From GWF2-33-9 sp964500435 (GTDB taxonomy: Bacteria > Bacteroidota > Ignavibacteria > Kapaibacteriales > UBA2268), in the NCBI GenBank assembly GCA_964500435.1, contig CAZCNL010000005.1:1-64000 (forward strand): a stretch of 64,000 nt of DNA, written 5' to 3'. The notes beneath the pieces were generated by a model that saw only the letters and a list, made by a program, of their open reading frames with translations, did no database searches and had not been told where the DNA came from. Of this stretch, positions 35,413 to 44,615 are shown piece by piece; position 1 is the first letter of the stretch, and every line of letters begins with the position of its first letter. A program made the position numbers and the translations under genes.

Positions 35413-38400
35413 CTATGCACTTATTACCACACTTTTTGCAATGACCTTTTTTTCTTTTTTCTTTTCAAATATATAATACAGCGCCGGCAAAAAGAGAAAT
35501 ACAAGTAATAATCCGAATACTAAACCACCAATTACAGCAATTGCCATTGGCTTTAATAATTCTGTTCCTTCGCCGACGCTTAAGGCAAGCGGAAGCAATC
35601 CGATTATTCCAACAATATCCGTCATCAAAATTGGTCGCAAACGAACAACAGCCGCTTTTTGAATTGCCTCAATCAAACTCATTCCTTGTTCACGCAACTG
35701 ATCAATAAACGTTATCAGAATTACGCCTTGATTGATTTCAATTCCCGCAAGAATGATAAAACCAATCATAACCGTAACGCCAATCGGTTGATTAGTTATA
35801 TAGAGAGCATACGAAACACCAATCAGTGAAAGCGGAACACGAATAAGAATTATGAACGGCTTAATAAAATCTTCAAAGTTTATTACCAAAACTACGTATG
35901 CAAAAAACATTGCAATGAGAAGAATAATTATCATTGTATTGAAATTCTCTCTCAGCATTTGCGATTGCCCACCAAAATTAATTTTATAACCAGCCGGCAA
36001 AGTAAATGTGCTCAACAATTTTTGAACATCTGCTGTTGCTTCGCCTACAGTTCTTCCTTGAACATTTGCTGTTGCTTTAATAACCCGGTTCTGGTCTTTT
36101 CTATCAATTTCAAGCGGACCCGAACGCTGCTCAACTTTTGCAATTGTGTTTAATCTTATCTTGCTTCCGTTGTTTGGATAAACAGAAAGATTCTCAACAT
36201 CGCTTATGCTTTTAATATCTGTTTCATCAACTACAATTCGTATTGGATAGTAATAACCTTTCTCTTTAAACTGCGTAGGAACATTGCCATCAATACTTGA
36301 TTTAATTGTGTTAGCAACTTGATTTACACTCAATCCCTGATCAATTGCTTTTGTTCTATCTACAAATATTTGATATTCCGGTTTTGTAATATCTATTGAA
36401 ACATCAATGCCGGTAAGCCCGTCAACTTGTTTCAGCAATCCGGAAACTCGTGTTGCATTTTCATAAATATTGCCAATTGGTTCGCTTCTTGGGGCAATTA
36501 CTTCAACTTCAATATCAAACTCTCCGGTCTGTTTTATTCCTTTCAGCTTTGTGTGAAATACTTTCATCTTCAAACCTGGGAATTTTATATTTTGTTGTAC
36601 CAGTGGAGTAAGCCATTCAACATATTCATCAGTAGTCATTGGTCGTTTGGCGGGTTTAACAAGTTGAATGTTCACTTCTCCTTCATTAGCAATTTCATAA
36701 GTTACAAGTCCCCAAATTTTACCGCCGGAAAGGGAAGAATATTTATCAATGTATGGTTGCTGTTTTACAAAGTTTTCTACTTGAGAAATTACTTTATGCG
36801 TTTCTTCCATTGATGAACCAGTCGGCATTTTTAATTTGATTGTGATTAAACCGTCGTCTGCTTTCGGGAGAAATTCAGAGCCAATTTTATTTAAGAAAAT
36901 TAATCCGACAAAAAACAATCCAAGCGTCAAAAGCATTACAATCCAGCGGAACTTTAGCGCCCACCGTAAAATTGGTTTATATGGTTTGATGATTAATGCT
37001 ATAATTCCATCGGCAAGTTTTGAAATAATTCCTTTTTTAATGTGAACCGGTTTACCTTCTTTAAAGAAAAGTGAAGTTAATGTTGGTGTTAATGTTAAAG
37101 CAACGATCAATGATAATGTAATAGTAATTGCAACAGTAATAATCAATTCTCTAAATAAAAGGGAAACCAAACCCGGAACTAAAAGGAATGGAAGGAACAA
37201 AGCGATAAATGTTAGAGTTGCTGTAAGCACTGCGCCGCTTACTTGCGTTGCGCCTTTTTGCACTGGATGAAGCTCTTCTGGTTCTTCTTCTTGAATACGA
37301 GTAATGTTTTCAAGAATAACAATACAATTATCAAGCAGAACTGTGATTGCAACAACCAACCCGCCAAGTGTAAAAATGTTAATTGAAAAATTCAGTAGCT
37401 GCATAAAAAAGAAAGTGCCAAGCAAAGTTACAGGAAGTGTCAAAGAAACGATTAAAACTCTTTTCCAGCCCGTTAAAAAGAATGCTGTTACAATTACAAC
37501 AAGCAAAGCCGCAATTAAAGCCGCATCTCGAACGCCGGAAACAGCAGCACGAATATAATCTGCTTGGTCATAAATAATATCAAGATTTATTGAAGGCGGA
37601 ATAATTGTTTTTAACTCTTTAATTTTTTTCGCTACTTTGTCCGAAACTTCAATTGTGTTTGCACCCGTTTGTTTAAAGACAGAAAGTTTAACCCCTTCAA
37701 CCTTATTCAATTTATTTTTTATTCGCTGAACTGCATAAGCATCTTTCACATCCGCTACATCTTTTAATAGAATTAACCCCTCATTCTTACCTTTTGAAAT
37801 TATCAAGTTTCCAATTTCATCAACATTAGAAAATTCTCCAACTGTTCTAACGATATAATCTCTTCTTGCAGATGTTACTCTTCCACCAAGAAGTTCAAGG
37901 TTTTCATCTTTCAATCTTTGTGCTACTTTATCAACAGATAATCCGTATCCTTGCAATTTTACCGGATCAATATGAATACGAATTTCTCTTTTAAGTCCAC
38001 CTGTAATTTCTGTTCCCGCTGTTCCTTCAATCGAAGTGAATTGATCTTGAAGTTCATTTTCAACATAGGTTCTTAGTTTTGTCAAATCCATTTGGTCAGA
38101 CGTGATAAGCAAATCCATTACCGGCAATTGCGAAGGATCGGCTTTGAAGACAAGTGGTTCTTCAGCATCTTTCGGCAAATTTTTTCGTACCTGCCCGAGT
38201 TTTGAAAGGACATCCTGATATGCAATATCACGATCAGCATTGTACGTGAAATTTACCTGAAGTGCATACAAACCTTCAGTACACTGAGTTTCCATATAAT
38301 CAAGATTATCAACCGTAGCAACTTTGCGTTCAATAACCGTTGCAATGTTATCCTCAATTTCTTCTGGTGTAGCTCCTCGCCACGTTACATAAACCTTAAC

Positions 38401-38574
38401 CATAGGATAGGTTATATCCGGCAAAAGATTGGTTGCAAGTTGTGTGTATCCGAGAATTCCAACCACAACAATCGCAATCATTAAAATGATAATTGTTGCC
38501 GGTCTTTTAATTGCGTGATAAGAAAGTCCACCTTGTGGAACTGATGATTTCTTCTGTTTTTCTTCTAAACTCAT
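35413..38574 (-). CDS. RND-family efflux pump inner-membrane subunit (HAE1/AcrB type)
   Basis: A 1053-residue, full-length RND transporter with a helix near residue 27, two large periplasmic loops and two transmembrane bundles. Features include NLLPDITYPMVKVYVTWRGATPEEIE in the porter domain, GGLVVAITVLLDNCIVILENI in TM4, and GEGTELLKPMAIAVIGGL near the C-terminus. Unlike many HAE1 pumps it has a single D (LLDNC) rather than DD in TM4. The adaptor (39605) and TolC-like (40664) genes upstream complete a tripartite pump, but a transposase gene and hairpin array lie between. The substrate is unknown. Confidence 0.92.
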   Translation of the reverse strand: MSLEEKQKKSSVPQGGLSYHAIKRPATIIILMIAIVVVGILGYTQLATNLLPDITYPMVKVYVTWRGATPEEIEDNIATVIERKVATVDNLDYMETQCTEGLYALQVNFTYNADRDIAYQDVLSKLGQVRKNLPKDAEEPLVFKADPSQLPVMDLLITSDQMDLTKLRTYVENELQDQFTSIEGTAGTEITGGLKREIRIHIDPVKLQGYGLSVDKVAQRLKDENLELLGGRVTSARRDYIVRTVGEFSNVDEIGNLIISKGKNEGLILLKDVADVKDAYAVQRIKNKLNKVEGVKLSVFKQTGANTIEVSDKVAKKIKELKTIIPPSINLDIIYDQADYIRAAVSGVRDAALIAALLVVIVTAFFLTGWKRVLIVSLTLPVTLLGTFFFMQLLNFSINIFTLGGLVVAITVLLDNCIVILENITRIQEEEPEELHPVQKGATQVSGAVLTATLTFIALFLPFLLVPGLVSLLFRELIITVAITITLSLIVALTLTPTLTSLFFKEGKPVHIKKGIISKLADGIIALIIKPYKPILRWALKFRWIVMLLTLGLFFVGLIFLNKIGSEFLPKADDGLITIKLKMPTGSSMEETHKVISQVENFVKQQPYIDKYSSLSGGKIWGLVTYEIANEGEVNIQLVKPAKRPMTTDEYVEWLTPLVQQNIKFPGLKMKVFHTKLKGIKQTGEFDIEVEVIAPRSEPIGNIYENATRVSGLLKQVDGLTGIDVSIDITKPEYQIFVDRTKAIDQGLSVNQVANTIKSSIDGNVPTQFKEKGYYYPIRIVVDETDIKSISDVENLSVYPNNGSKIRLNTIAKVEQRSGPLEIDRKDQNRVIKATANVQGRTVGEATADVQKLLSTFTLPAGYKINFGGQSQMLRENFNTMIIILLIAMFFAYVVLVINFEDFIKPFIILIRVPLSLIGVSYALYITNQPIGVTVMIGFIILAGIEINQGVILITFIDQLREQGMSLIEAIQKAAVVRLRPILMTDIVGIIGLLPLALSVGEGTELLKPMAIAVIGGLVFGLLLVFLFLPALYYIFEKKKEKKVIAKSVVISA

Positions 38575-38615
38575 ATAAAATTGTCAATTAATATTATTTA
38601 ATTATTAGTTTTCAT

Positions 38616-39089
38616 TTAATATTTTACATCATCAAACCAGTCGAATAAAAATGCATCTTGATACTCAACATTAAATGAGGTTAATATTTTTTTGTATTCT
38701 TCTTTGAATGATAATTTTTTATGATGTTTTTCCTGATTGAGAATATATTTTATAATATTATCAATCTGTGAATGAGAATATGAAAAAGCGCCATATCCTT
38801 CTTGCCAATGGAATTTTCCTTTGAGCCATTTTTTATCGTTTATAAAATCACCTGAGGCTAACTTGATATCCTTAACTAATTCAGAGATTGCATTCTTTGG
38901 GTTCAACCCCAGAAAAATGTGGCAATGATCTGGCATTGTATTTATTGCAAGCAGTTTATTCCCTTTGTTCTGAATAATTCCGGTAATGTATTTCATTAAT
39001 TCATCTTTAAATGTAGAAAGAATTAACCTGTCTCTATGTTTTACAGCAAATACCAGATGGATATATAATTGTGTGTATGTGTTTGCCAT
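38616..39089 (-). CDS. IS200/IS605-type Y1 transposase, probably REP-associated (RAYT)
   Basis: A 157-residue single-domain HUH transposase. IHLVFAVKHRDRLI starts the fold, PDHCHIFLGL gives the HxH metal motif, and FHWQEGYGAFSYSHSQID with IIKYILNQEKHH carries the catalytic Tyr helix. No TnpB partner is adjacent. The 500 bp upstream contain many short hairpins of the type these transposases recognise, supporting a RAYT role rather than a mobile IS. It sits 41 bp before the RND pump gene on the same strand. Confidence 0.85.
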   Translation of the reverse strand: MANTYTQLYIHLVFAVKHRDRLILSTFKDELMKYITGIIQNKGNKLLAINTMPDHCHIFLGLNPKNAISELVKDIKLASGDFINDKKWLKGKFHWQEGYGAFSYSHSQIDNIIKYILNQEKHHKKLSFKEEYKKILTSFNVEYQDAFLFDWFDDVKY

Positions 39090-39140
39090 ATTTTTGCTTT
39101 TTGTTAAAAGAATAAAAATTATTAATCAATCCTTTTTATT

Positions 39141-39158
39141 GAACTCCTAAAGGAGTTC
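39141..39158. repeat. Short hairpin (REP-like)
   Basis: GAACTCC-TAAA-GGAGTTC, a perfect 7-bp stem upstream of the transposase. Similar hairpins are GCTCCGTAGGAGC (39516-39528) and GCACTCCGTAGGAGTGC (39565-39581). Confidence 0.8.
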
Positions 39159-39164
39159 GGTTTT

Positions 39165-39465
39165 CTAAATCATTTTTTTCTACAATTATTTGATTCCTAA
39201 CGGAATCTTTTGCTTCGTTCATTGATTTTCTACATTTATTTGTTTCTTAACGGAATCTTTTGCTTCTTTCATTGATTTTTTCCACATTTATTTGTTGCCT
39301 TCGGAATCTTTTGCTTCTTTCATTGATTTTCTACATTTATTTGTTGCCTTCGGAATCTTTTGCTTCGTTCATTGATTTTCTACATTTATTTGTTTCTTAA
39401 CGGAATCTTTTGCTTCTTTCATTGATTTTTTCTACATTTATTTAATTCCTTCGGAATTAAATTGA
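39165..39465. repeat. Tandem array of about 50-bp REP-like units
   Basis: Five to six units of about 49-51 bp, each with TTTCTACATTTATTTG, then a small inverted repeat (ATTCC...GGAAT), then TTTTGCTTCNTTCATTGAT. Variants alternate between TTTCTTAACGGAATC and TTGCCTTCGGAATC. The unit has no constant spacer of unique sequence, so it is not a CRISPR array. Confidence 0.85.
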
Positions 39466-39604
39466 CTGATTTGCTATCACACCAATCACAATTATTTGTT
39501 TCGTTTTCAAAGAAAGCTCCGTAGGAGCGTTATGTTTATAAAAATATCCAATCCCAAAACACCAGCACTCCGTAGGAGTGCAATATTAATGCGACAAAAC
39601 ATTT

Positions 39605-40651
39605 CTATTTGTTCTCCTTTTTCATCTTACCTGCTGGTTTTTGAACCATTACCTTAATCCCATCTTTCAAAAGCTCCTGTCCCATTATAACAACTTTCTC
39701 TCCTTCATTTAAGCCGGAGACAATTTCTGTAACTTTTTCATTTGATATTCCGGTAGAAACAATTTTTTGATGCGCAACGGTATCTTTAACAACATAAACT
39801 AACTTTTCACCTTTTTGATTAACAATGAAAACATCATTCGGAACGGTTAACGCTTTATCTTTTTTATCAGTTACAAGCTCAAGTTCAGCCATCATTCCCG
39901 GCGTGATTTCTTTAGTACCATTTAAAATTTTTAACTCAACGGGAAAATTTCTTGTTACGGGATCAATTTGCTGATACTTTAATGTTACAACTGCATAAAA
40001 ATCTTTTTCGGGGAATGCATTGAATTTTACTTTTAACTTGTTGCCAATTTTAATTTTAGAAAACAAATCTTCCGATACGGATGTTTTAATAATCAGCGAA
40101 TTAAAATCGACAATTGTAAAAAGATTTTGCTTTGCAGTTACTGCGCTTCCGGCTTCGATAAACTTTTGTGTAACCGTTCCGCTTAAAGGAGAAATTACCG
40201 GAATTCCGAGGAATAATTTATCTGCATATTCCAATTCCTTTTTCGCCTGCTCAAGCTGTGAATTCAATTGAGAATATTCAGTGCTGTTTGTTGAAGTTTT
40301 TTCAAGCTTTGTTTTCAATTCTTCAATCTTATTTTTGGCTTGAGAAACAAGTGAAGTGCGTTCCTGAGAAGCAATCACAGCCAGCACTTTTTCTTTCTTT
40401 ACAAATTGATTTTCCTGAACATTAAGCTGTTCGATAAATCCATCAGAAGGAGCTACAACGGTTGTCACCACTTTCGCTTCTACAGTGCCCGTAAGCTTAG
40501 TTAATTTTGAAATTGGTGTATATTTTAACTCCTCAACTTTAACAAGCGGAGATTTTGGTTTCGGTTTTGTTCCTGTATTATTAGCATCTTTTGAACAACC
40601 AGATAAAATAACCGCAATTAGAAATACTGATATCAAAATTTTCTTTTTCAT
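39605..40651 (-). CDS. RND efflux periplasmic adaptor lipoprotein (HlyD/MFP family)
   Basis: A 348-residue membrane-fusion protein with a lipobox (AVILSGCSKD, Cys at 20). The two lipoyl half-motifs are visible as VVAPSDGFIEQLNVQENQFVKKEKVLAVI and PVISPLSGTVTQKFIEAGSAV in part, around a coiled hairpin (about 112-145). A beta-barrel and membrane-proximal domain follow (ITPGMMAELELV, EIVSGLNEGEKVVIMGQ). It links the RND pump to the TolC-like channel. It is 12 bp downstream of the TolC gene; the pump gene lies beyond the hairpin array. Confidence 0.9.
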   Translation of the reverse strand: MKKKILISVFLIAVILSGCSKDANNTGTKPKPKSPLVKVEELKYTPISKLTKLTGTVEAKVVTTVVAPSDGFIEQLNVQENQFVKKEKVLAVIASQERTSLVSQAKNKIEELKTKLEKTSTNSTEYSQLNSQLEQAKKELEYADKLFLGIPVISPLSGTVTQKFIEAGSAVTAKQNLFTIVDFNSLIIKTSVSEDLFSKIKIGNKLKVKFNAFPEKDFYAVVTLKYQQIDPVTRNFPVELKILNGTKEITPGMMAELELVTDKKDKALTVPNDVFIVNQKGEKLVYVVKDTVAHQKIVSTGISNEKVTEIVSGLNEGEKVVIMGQELLKDGIKVMVQKPAGKMKKENK

Positions 40652-40663
40652 AATCTTATTTAC

Positions 40664-41989
40664 CTATTTATTAAATGGTATTTCATCGCTTCCAATGTTG
40701 TAATTAAGTTCTGCTATTGTTGATAGATAATCTATTACAATCTGGTTCAAATTAAGTTTTGCAGTCGTTAAAACTGTTTCAGCATCAAGCACATCGAGAC
40801 TGCTACCTTTACCTATGTTGTACTTCAAATTAGCAGTAGTTAAACTTTCCTCAGCGAGTTTTACAATTTTTTGTGTGCCGCTTAATCTGCTTTTAATATC
40901 ATCCATTTTAACGAGATTATTTTTTACATTTGTTTCAAGCTGTTGGAGAATTGCTTTCTCATTCTCCTGAATCGCATCAATTCTGATTTTTGATTGTTCA
41001 ATCTTTTCTTGAAAATTAGACCCCTTAAAAAATGGGAGCGAGTATGAAACTGTTACACCAACATTCCAGTTAAAATTTCCCATTGGAATTTTACTATCCT
41101 CAACGTTTGAAATTCCAAAAGCATAAAAGTTCGGATAATATTCTTTGTTGAATAATTCAGCTTCTTTGCTTCTTAACTCTTTTTGGGTTCGGATATTTTC
41201 AAGGTCGGGATGTTTTGCAATCAATAAATTATTAAGCTCATCAACGCTAAAACTTTTGCTCGAATACTCTTTCCACAACTCATCAATGTTATCAGCAACA
41301 TCGAAGGATTCCCCAAGAGCATTGCCGCAGATTACATTTATGTTATTTTTTTGAACATCAAGCTGATTCTTTGCTTTTGCAAGTTCATCAAGCGCAACTT
41401 CAATTTGAACTTGTGCTTTAATTACATCAAGGTTAGAAACTTTGCCAATGCTGTAAAGTGCTTCAGCATTTTTAAGATAGTTTTTTAATTGATTGATAGC
41501 TTCTTCTTGAATTTGAACAGTGCGTTTTGCTTTCAATAATTCCAAATAACTTTTTGTAATCGAATAAGAAAACGCCTGACGTAATTTTCTTGTAAAGTTT
41601 CTATCCACATCAACAGACTTATCTGCATATTCTTTCTGAAGCGAATTTTTATCCCAATCATAAATTAGCTGATTCACTCTAAACGCAGCGTAAAGGTCGT
41701 TTAATGAATTGCCAAGATATTTTTGTTTATTGGGCATTACCCAATCCCAGCGTGAAATATTTAGGTCAAAAAAGATTTGTGGAAGGTAATCTTTATCCAA
41801 ATAATCAATTTGCTTTAATCCTGCTTGAATAGTTTTTTCATTCGCCTTTAACTGCGGATTATTTTGGAAAGCAATATTAACAAGTTCATTCAAATTATAT
41901 TGCTTTTCTAATGTTTGAGCAACAAGAGGCATATAAAAAAACGAAGCTGTAATTAAAGCCAAAGTCCAAAATATTTTTTTATTTTGCAT
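40664..41989 (-). CDS. TolC-family outer-membrane efflux channel
   Basis: A 441-residue protein with signal peptide (cleavage near PLVAQ). It has the two homologous outer-membrane efflux repeats: NLNELVNIAFQNNPQLKANEKTI, YLELLKAKRTVQIQEEAINQL and LKYNIGKGSSLDVLDAETVL are typical of the alpha-helical barrel. The start codon overlaps the stop of the DUF169 gene by one base (ATGA-type coupling around 41989), which ties the pump to the redox genes upstream. Confidence 0.9.
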   Translation of the reverse strand: MQNKKIFWTLALITASFFYMPLVAQTLEKQYNLNELVNIAFQNNPQLKANEKTIQAGLKQIDYLDKDYLPQIFFDLNISRWDWVMPNKQKYLGNSLNDLYAAFRVNQLIYDWDKNSLQKEYADKSVDVDRNFTRKLRQAFSYSITKSYLELLKAKRTVQIQEEAINQLKNYLKNAEALYSIGKVSNLDVIKAQVQIEVALDELAKAKNQLDVQKNNINVICGNALGESFDVADNIDELWKEYSSKSFSVDELNNLLIAKHPDLENIRTQKELRSKEAELFNKEYYPNFYAFGISNVEDSKIPMGNFNWNVGVTVSYSLPFFKGSNFQEKIEQSKIRIDAIQENEKAILQQLETNVKNNLVKMDDIKSRLSGTQKIVKLAEESLTTANLKYNIGKGSSLDVLDAETVLTTAKLNLNQIVIDYLSTIAELNYNIGSDEIPFNK

Positions 41990-42726
41990 TATATTTTTTC
42001 CTCAACTCTTTTTGAGAATGCTTGATAGACTTGCTTTGCACGTGATCTGTCTATTGCTTTTGATTTCAGATATTTTATGTTTTCAAAAACCATATCAAGT
42101 TTGGATAATGGAATACCAAGAATTGCCTCATTAGGTTTTGCGTCGGTTGCATCACGGCAGCCATAACATCCGAAACTCATATTTATTTTTTGAGATTTGA
42201 ATGGAAGAACAACCGAATCCACACAAACAGCTTGAAGGATGCTCGTGCTCATATTCAATCTTCCGCCTTCTTCGTTTAAATAGGCAAGAGCCAGCCACAT
42301 CAGTTTTTCAACTTCATCTTCAATTACAATCACATCCGGATTTTCGTCCCAATCTTTTAAGGGTTTTGCAGCAATAGATTCATAAATCCCCATTTCAAGG
42401 CGAGGCATTTCATTCATAACTTTTACTGCTGCTTCCTTATCTCTAAAAATTCCATAACCTTGCAGCATTGTCCCGTCTTGCAAATTTTTAGGCAATGGCT
42501 TGAATCCCAGAGCCGCAGCAGCTGCGGGACAAGAAATTTCATCTTTAGTAAGAATTAGATTTTCTCCTTTTCTCGCCCGCATTATCAGTTGACACATCCT
42601 ATGATCTTCTGCTTTTGGGATTCCATTTTCAGAATATGTTTCATAAAATTTAACTCCAACCGGTTCATATTCCAATCCGACCGATTGTTTTAATACTTCA
42701 GATATTTCTTTATATTTTGAATTCAT
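41989..42726 (-). CDS. DUF169-family protein
   Basis: A 245-residue soluble protein of the DUF169 family: GLEYEPVGVKFYE at the start, then MCQLIMRARKGENLILTKDEISCPAAAAALGF in part, and SFGCYGCRDATDAK near 190. The cysteines (MCQ, SCPAAAA, GCYGC) suggest binding of a cofactor or Fe-S cluster, which is inference. DUF169 proteins often lie with ferredoxins and heterodisulfide-reductase-like genes in anaerobes. Here the gene is between a ferredoxin and tolC and is translationally coupled to the latter. Confidence 0.82.
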   Translation of the reverse strand: MNSKYKEISEVLKQSVGLEYEPVGVKFYETYSENGIPKAEDHRMCQLIMRARKGENLILTKDEISCPAAAAALGFKPLPKNLQDGTMLQGYGIFRDKEAAVKVMNEMPRLEMGIYESIAAKPLKDWDENPDVIVIEDEVEKLMWLALAYLNEEGGRLNMSTSILQAVCVDSVVLPFKSQKINMSFGCYGCRDATDAKPNEAILGIPLSKLDMVFENIKYLKSKAIDRSRAKQVYQAFSKRVEEKI

Positions 42727-42752
42727 AACAATATTCTCATAATAATTGAATC

Positions 42753-43043
42753 TTAATGTTGATGGATTTTAGCGTATTTCGGTCTTAAAACGTTCAATAT
42801 TGCTATCAATTCTTCCTTTTTCGGGAATGAAATTGCGGCTGCTGGGCATTCTTTTGCACAAGCAGAACAACCAACAACACAATTATATGGATTTGTTACA
42901 ATTGTTGTCATATCACCTTGTTCGAACACTTCATTACTACAAAAATCCAGACAAGCACCGCAATTTGTACATAAATCTTCGTCAATTGTTGGATACCAGG
43001 GAATTTCTTCCCTGGGTATACCCATATAATCTCTACCAGCCAT
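42753..43043 (-). CDS. Small 2[4Fe-4S] ferredoxin
   Basis: A 96-residue ferredoxin with CTNCGACLDFCSNEVF and CVVGCSACAKECPAAAI, two 4Fe-4S motifs. The GIPREEIPWYPTIDED leader is shared with the longer protein at 33598. It is one base from the stop of the next upstream gene and 26 bp before DUF169, so it is part of the same operon. It probably supplies electrons to a partner protein in the cytoplasm. Confidence 0.88.
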   Translation of the reverse strand: MAGRDYMGIPREEIPWYPTIDEDLCTNCGACLDFCSNEVFEQGDMTTIVTNPYNCVVGCSACAKECPAAAISFPKKEELIAILNVLRPKYAKIHQH

Positions 43044-43044
43044 C

Positions 43045-43407
43045 TTATATCTCCTCTAAAACTTTCTTAATGTCATTTAGAGCTTCATCATTTGTTTTAA
43101 AAGAAATCGAAACAGGTTTCCAATTACTATTCATTGCTACACCTGCTCGCTCGAATCCATCACGCAATAGTTTTTTTTGCTTTTCTTCTTTACAAGCAGG
43201 AGTTATATAAATTACATTATCTTTGAGTAAATTACTCATCAAATTCTCGCCATTTTCTTCGCATAATCTTGGATGCAAAAGCATATAATCATGTGGCAGT
43301 TCAAGACGAATTCTTTCTGATAATTCACCAAAGTTAATGTCTTTCATACTTGGACATGCAAAACTGCAGGTACACATTAAAATTGCTTTTTTTTTGATTA
43401 TTAACAT
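43045..43407 (-). CDS. Unknown small protein with CTCSFACPS motif
   Basis: A 120-residue protein. Residues 12-20 (CTCSFACPS) and a central LHPRLCEENG with YITPACKEEKQ resemble the N-terminal cluster-binding region of heterodisulfide reductase subunit A-like proteins, but no flavin domain is present. An internal Met at residue 11, directly before CTCSF, is an equally plausible start. Position upstream of the ferredoxin and the spaced cysteines suggest an Fe-S or electron-transfer role; I do not recognise the family with confidence. Confidence 0.6.
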   Translation of the reverse strand: MLIIKKKAILMCTCSFACPSMKDINFGELSERIRLELPHDYMLLHPRLCEENGENLMSNLLKDNVIYITPACKEEKQKKLLRDGFERAGVAMNSNWKPVSISFKTNDEALNDIKKVLEEI

Positions 43408-43523
43408 CGTTTGACATTTTTTGAATTCCTTATAATTTTTTTAATAATTTATTGATAAATTGTAAAAAAACTATGCTCAATTCGTAATCTCTAATTTTAT
43501 TGATTTGAGCTTAATCTTCCAAT

Positions 43524-43928
43524 TTAATTCCATATTTTTCTCATAAGACCAATTGGACAAATATCACTAACATAGTCCAAACTTAATTCTTTAACTTTTG
43601 AAACAGCAATTTCGTCGAAGCAATTTGGAGGCAACCAAACAATTATGTTGCCGATGCTTTTCAATTGGTCAATTGCATTATTTGTGTTTTTGGGAGCCAA
43701 AGCAATTAACACAACATCCGGTTTTTCGGGCAACTCTTCTAATGAACTATAGCACTTTATTCCTTCAATTTCATCGTACTTTGGATTTATTGGGAAAATT
43801 TTATAATCGTAATCTTTAAAAACACAAACTAATTCATATCCATACTTCAACATTTCATTTGAAGCACCAATAATCGCAAATGATTTCTTTGCTTTTAATA
43901 ATTCTTCTGCATAATTAATATTTTTCAT
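43524..43928 (-). CDS. CoA-binding Rossmann-fold protein
   Basis: A 134-residue single-domain protein of the CoA_binding_2 family. FAIIGASNEMLKYGYELV holds the nucleotide-binding turn, and KIFPINPKYDEIEGIKCYSSLEELPEKPDVVLIA is the family's second strand-helix unit. VWLPPNCFDE replaces the common WxQ-G motif. The family binds CoA or related nucleotides; its physiological role is mostly unknown. It lies 10 bp after arsR and is probably co-regulated. Confidence 0.85.
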   Translation of the reverse strand: MKNINYAEELLKAKKSFAIIGASNEMLKYGYELVCVFKDYDYKIFPINPKYDEIEGIKCYSSLEELPEKPDVVLIALAPKNTNNAIDQLKSIGNIIVWLPPNCFDEIAVSKVKELSLDYVSDICPIGLMRKIWN

Positions 43929-43938
43929 AATAATTCTC

Positions 43939-44322
43939 CTAATTTGCTAAAAATGTATTACAAGCCGAAGGGCTATTAATCAACTTTTGCACTTTTATTT
44001 CATCATTTTTAATAATCTCTTCATCGACAAACCACTTCGGCAAACAATCAATTATTTCTTTTACCATTGGATTTTTAATATTTTCTGGGACGCTGTATCT
44101 TATCCATTTCCCGTCTTTTTCATCAACCAAAAACTCTGCTTTACGCAAAATTGATAAGTGGCTCGAAACTGTTGCCGTTGAAATATTTAGAATAGAAGTT
44201 ATTTCGCAAACGCACAGACTACGATTTAATAGCAACATCAAAATTCTTACCCTATTTGGTTCTGAAAGCACTTTAAACAATTCTATTTTATCTCTCATTT
44301 CGATATTTTTATAATTCGACAA
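43939..44322 (-). CDS. ArsR-family metal/redox-responsive repressor
   Basis: A 127-residue winged-helix regulator. EPNRVRILMLLLNRSLCVCEITSIL contains the CVC sensor motif of ArsR/SmtB proteins that bind As(III)/Sb(III) or respond to thiol oxidation. ATVSSHLSILRKAEFL is the recognition helix and DGKWIRYSV the wing. It is the first gene of the minus-strand operon that includes the ferredoxins, DUF169 and the RND pump and probably controls it. I did not find a clear operator upstream. Confidence 0.9.
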   Translation of the reverse strand: MSNYKNIEMRDKIELFKVLSEPNRVRILMLLLNRSLCVCEITSILNISTATVSSHLSILRKAEFLVDEKDGKWIRYSVPENIKNPMVKEIIDCLPKWFVDEEIIKNDEIKVQKLINSPSACNTFLAN

Positions 44323-44615
44323 TTATCTAAATGTAAAATTAAAGAAAAGTTTTTAATCCACCAAATATTTTTTTCATTATTTCATAATTATTTAGTAAAC
44401 ATATCAAATATCACAAAGTAATAACAATAACATTTTAATGATACGTTAAAAAAGATTATCGACACCTATTAAAATAAAGATATGAACAACGCTTTAGTAG
44501 TGATTTGAGTAACAACGGAGAGTAACAAATTTCTATACCAAAATTTTTCGCTGCAACAACACTTCGCAAAACAAACTTAACAGCAGCTTAGGTGAATTTT
44601 AATTCTCTATAAATA
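44323..44615. other. AT-rich intergenic region between arsR and the cassette promoter
   Basis: No supported gene. It contains the divergent arsR promoter region and runs into promoter block B at 44616. Nothing else was recognised. Confidence 0.4.

Noticed and set aside
35088..35420. Open frame spanning the N gap
   Set aside because: It consists of dispersed repeat sequence and unknown bases; no evidence for a protein.
39165..39465. Possible CRISPR array
   Set aside because: The repeated unit covers the whole period with no unique spacers, and there are no cas genes; it is a REP-like tandem array beside a RAYT gene.
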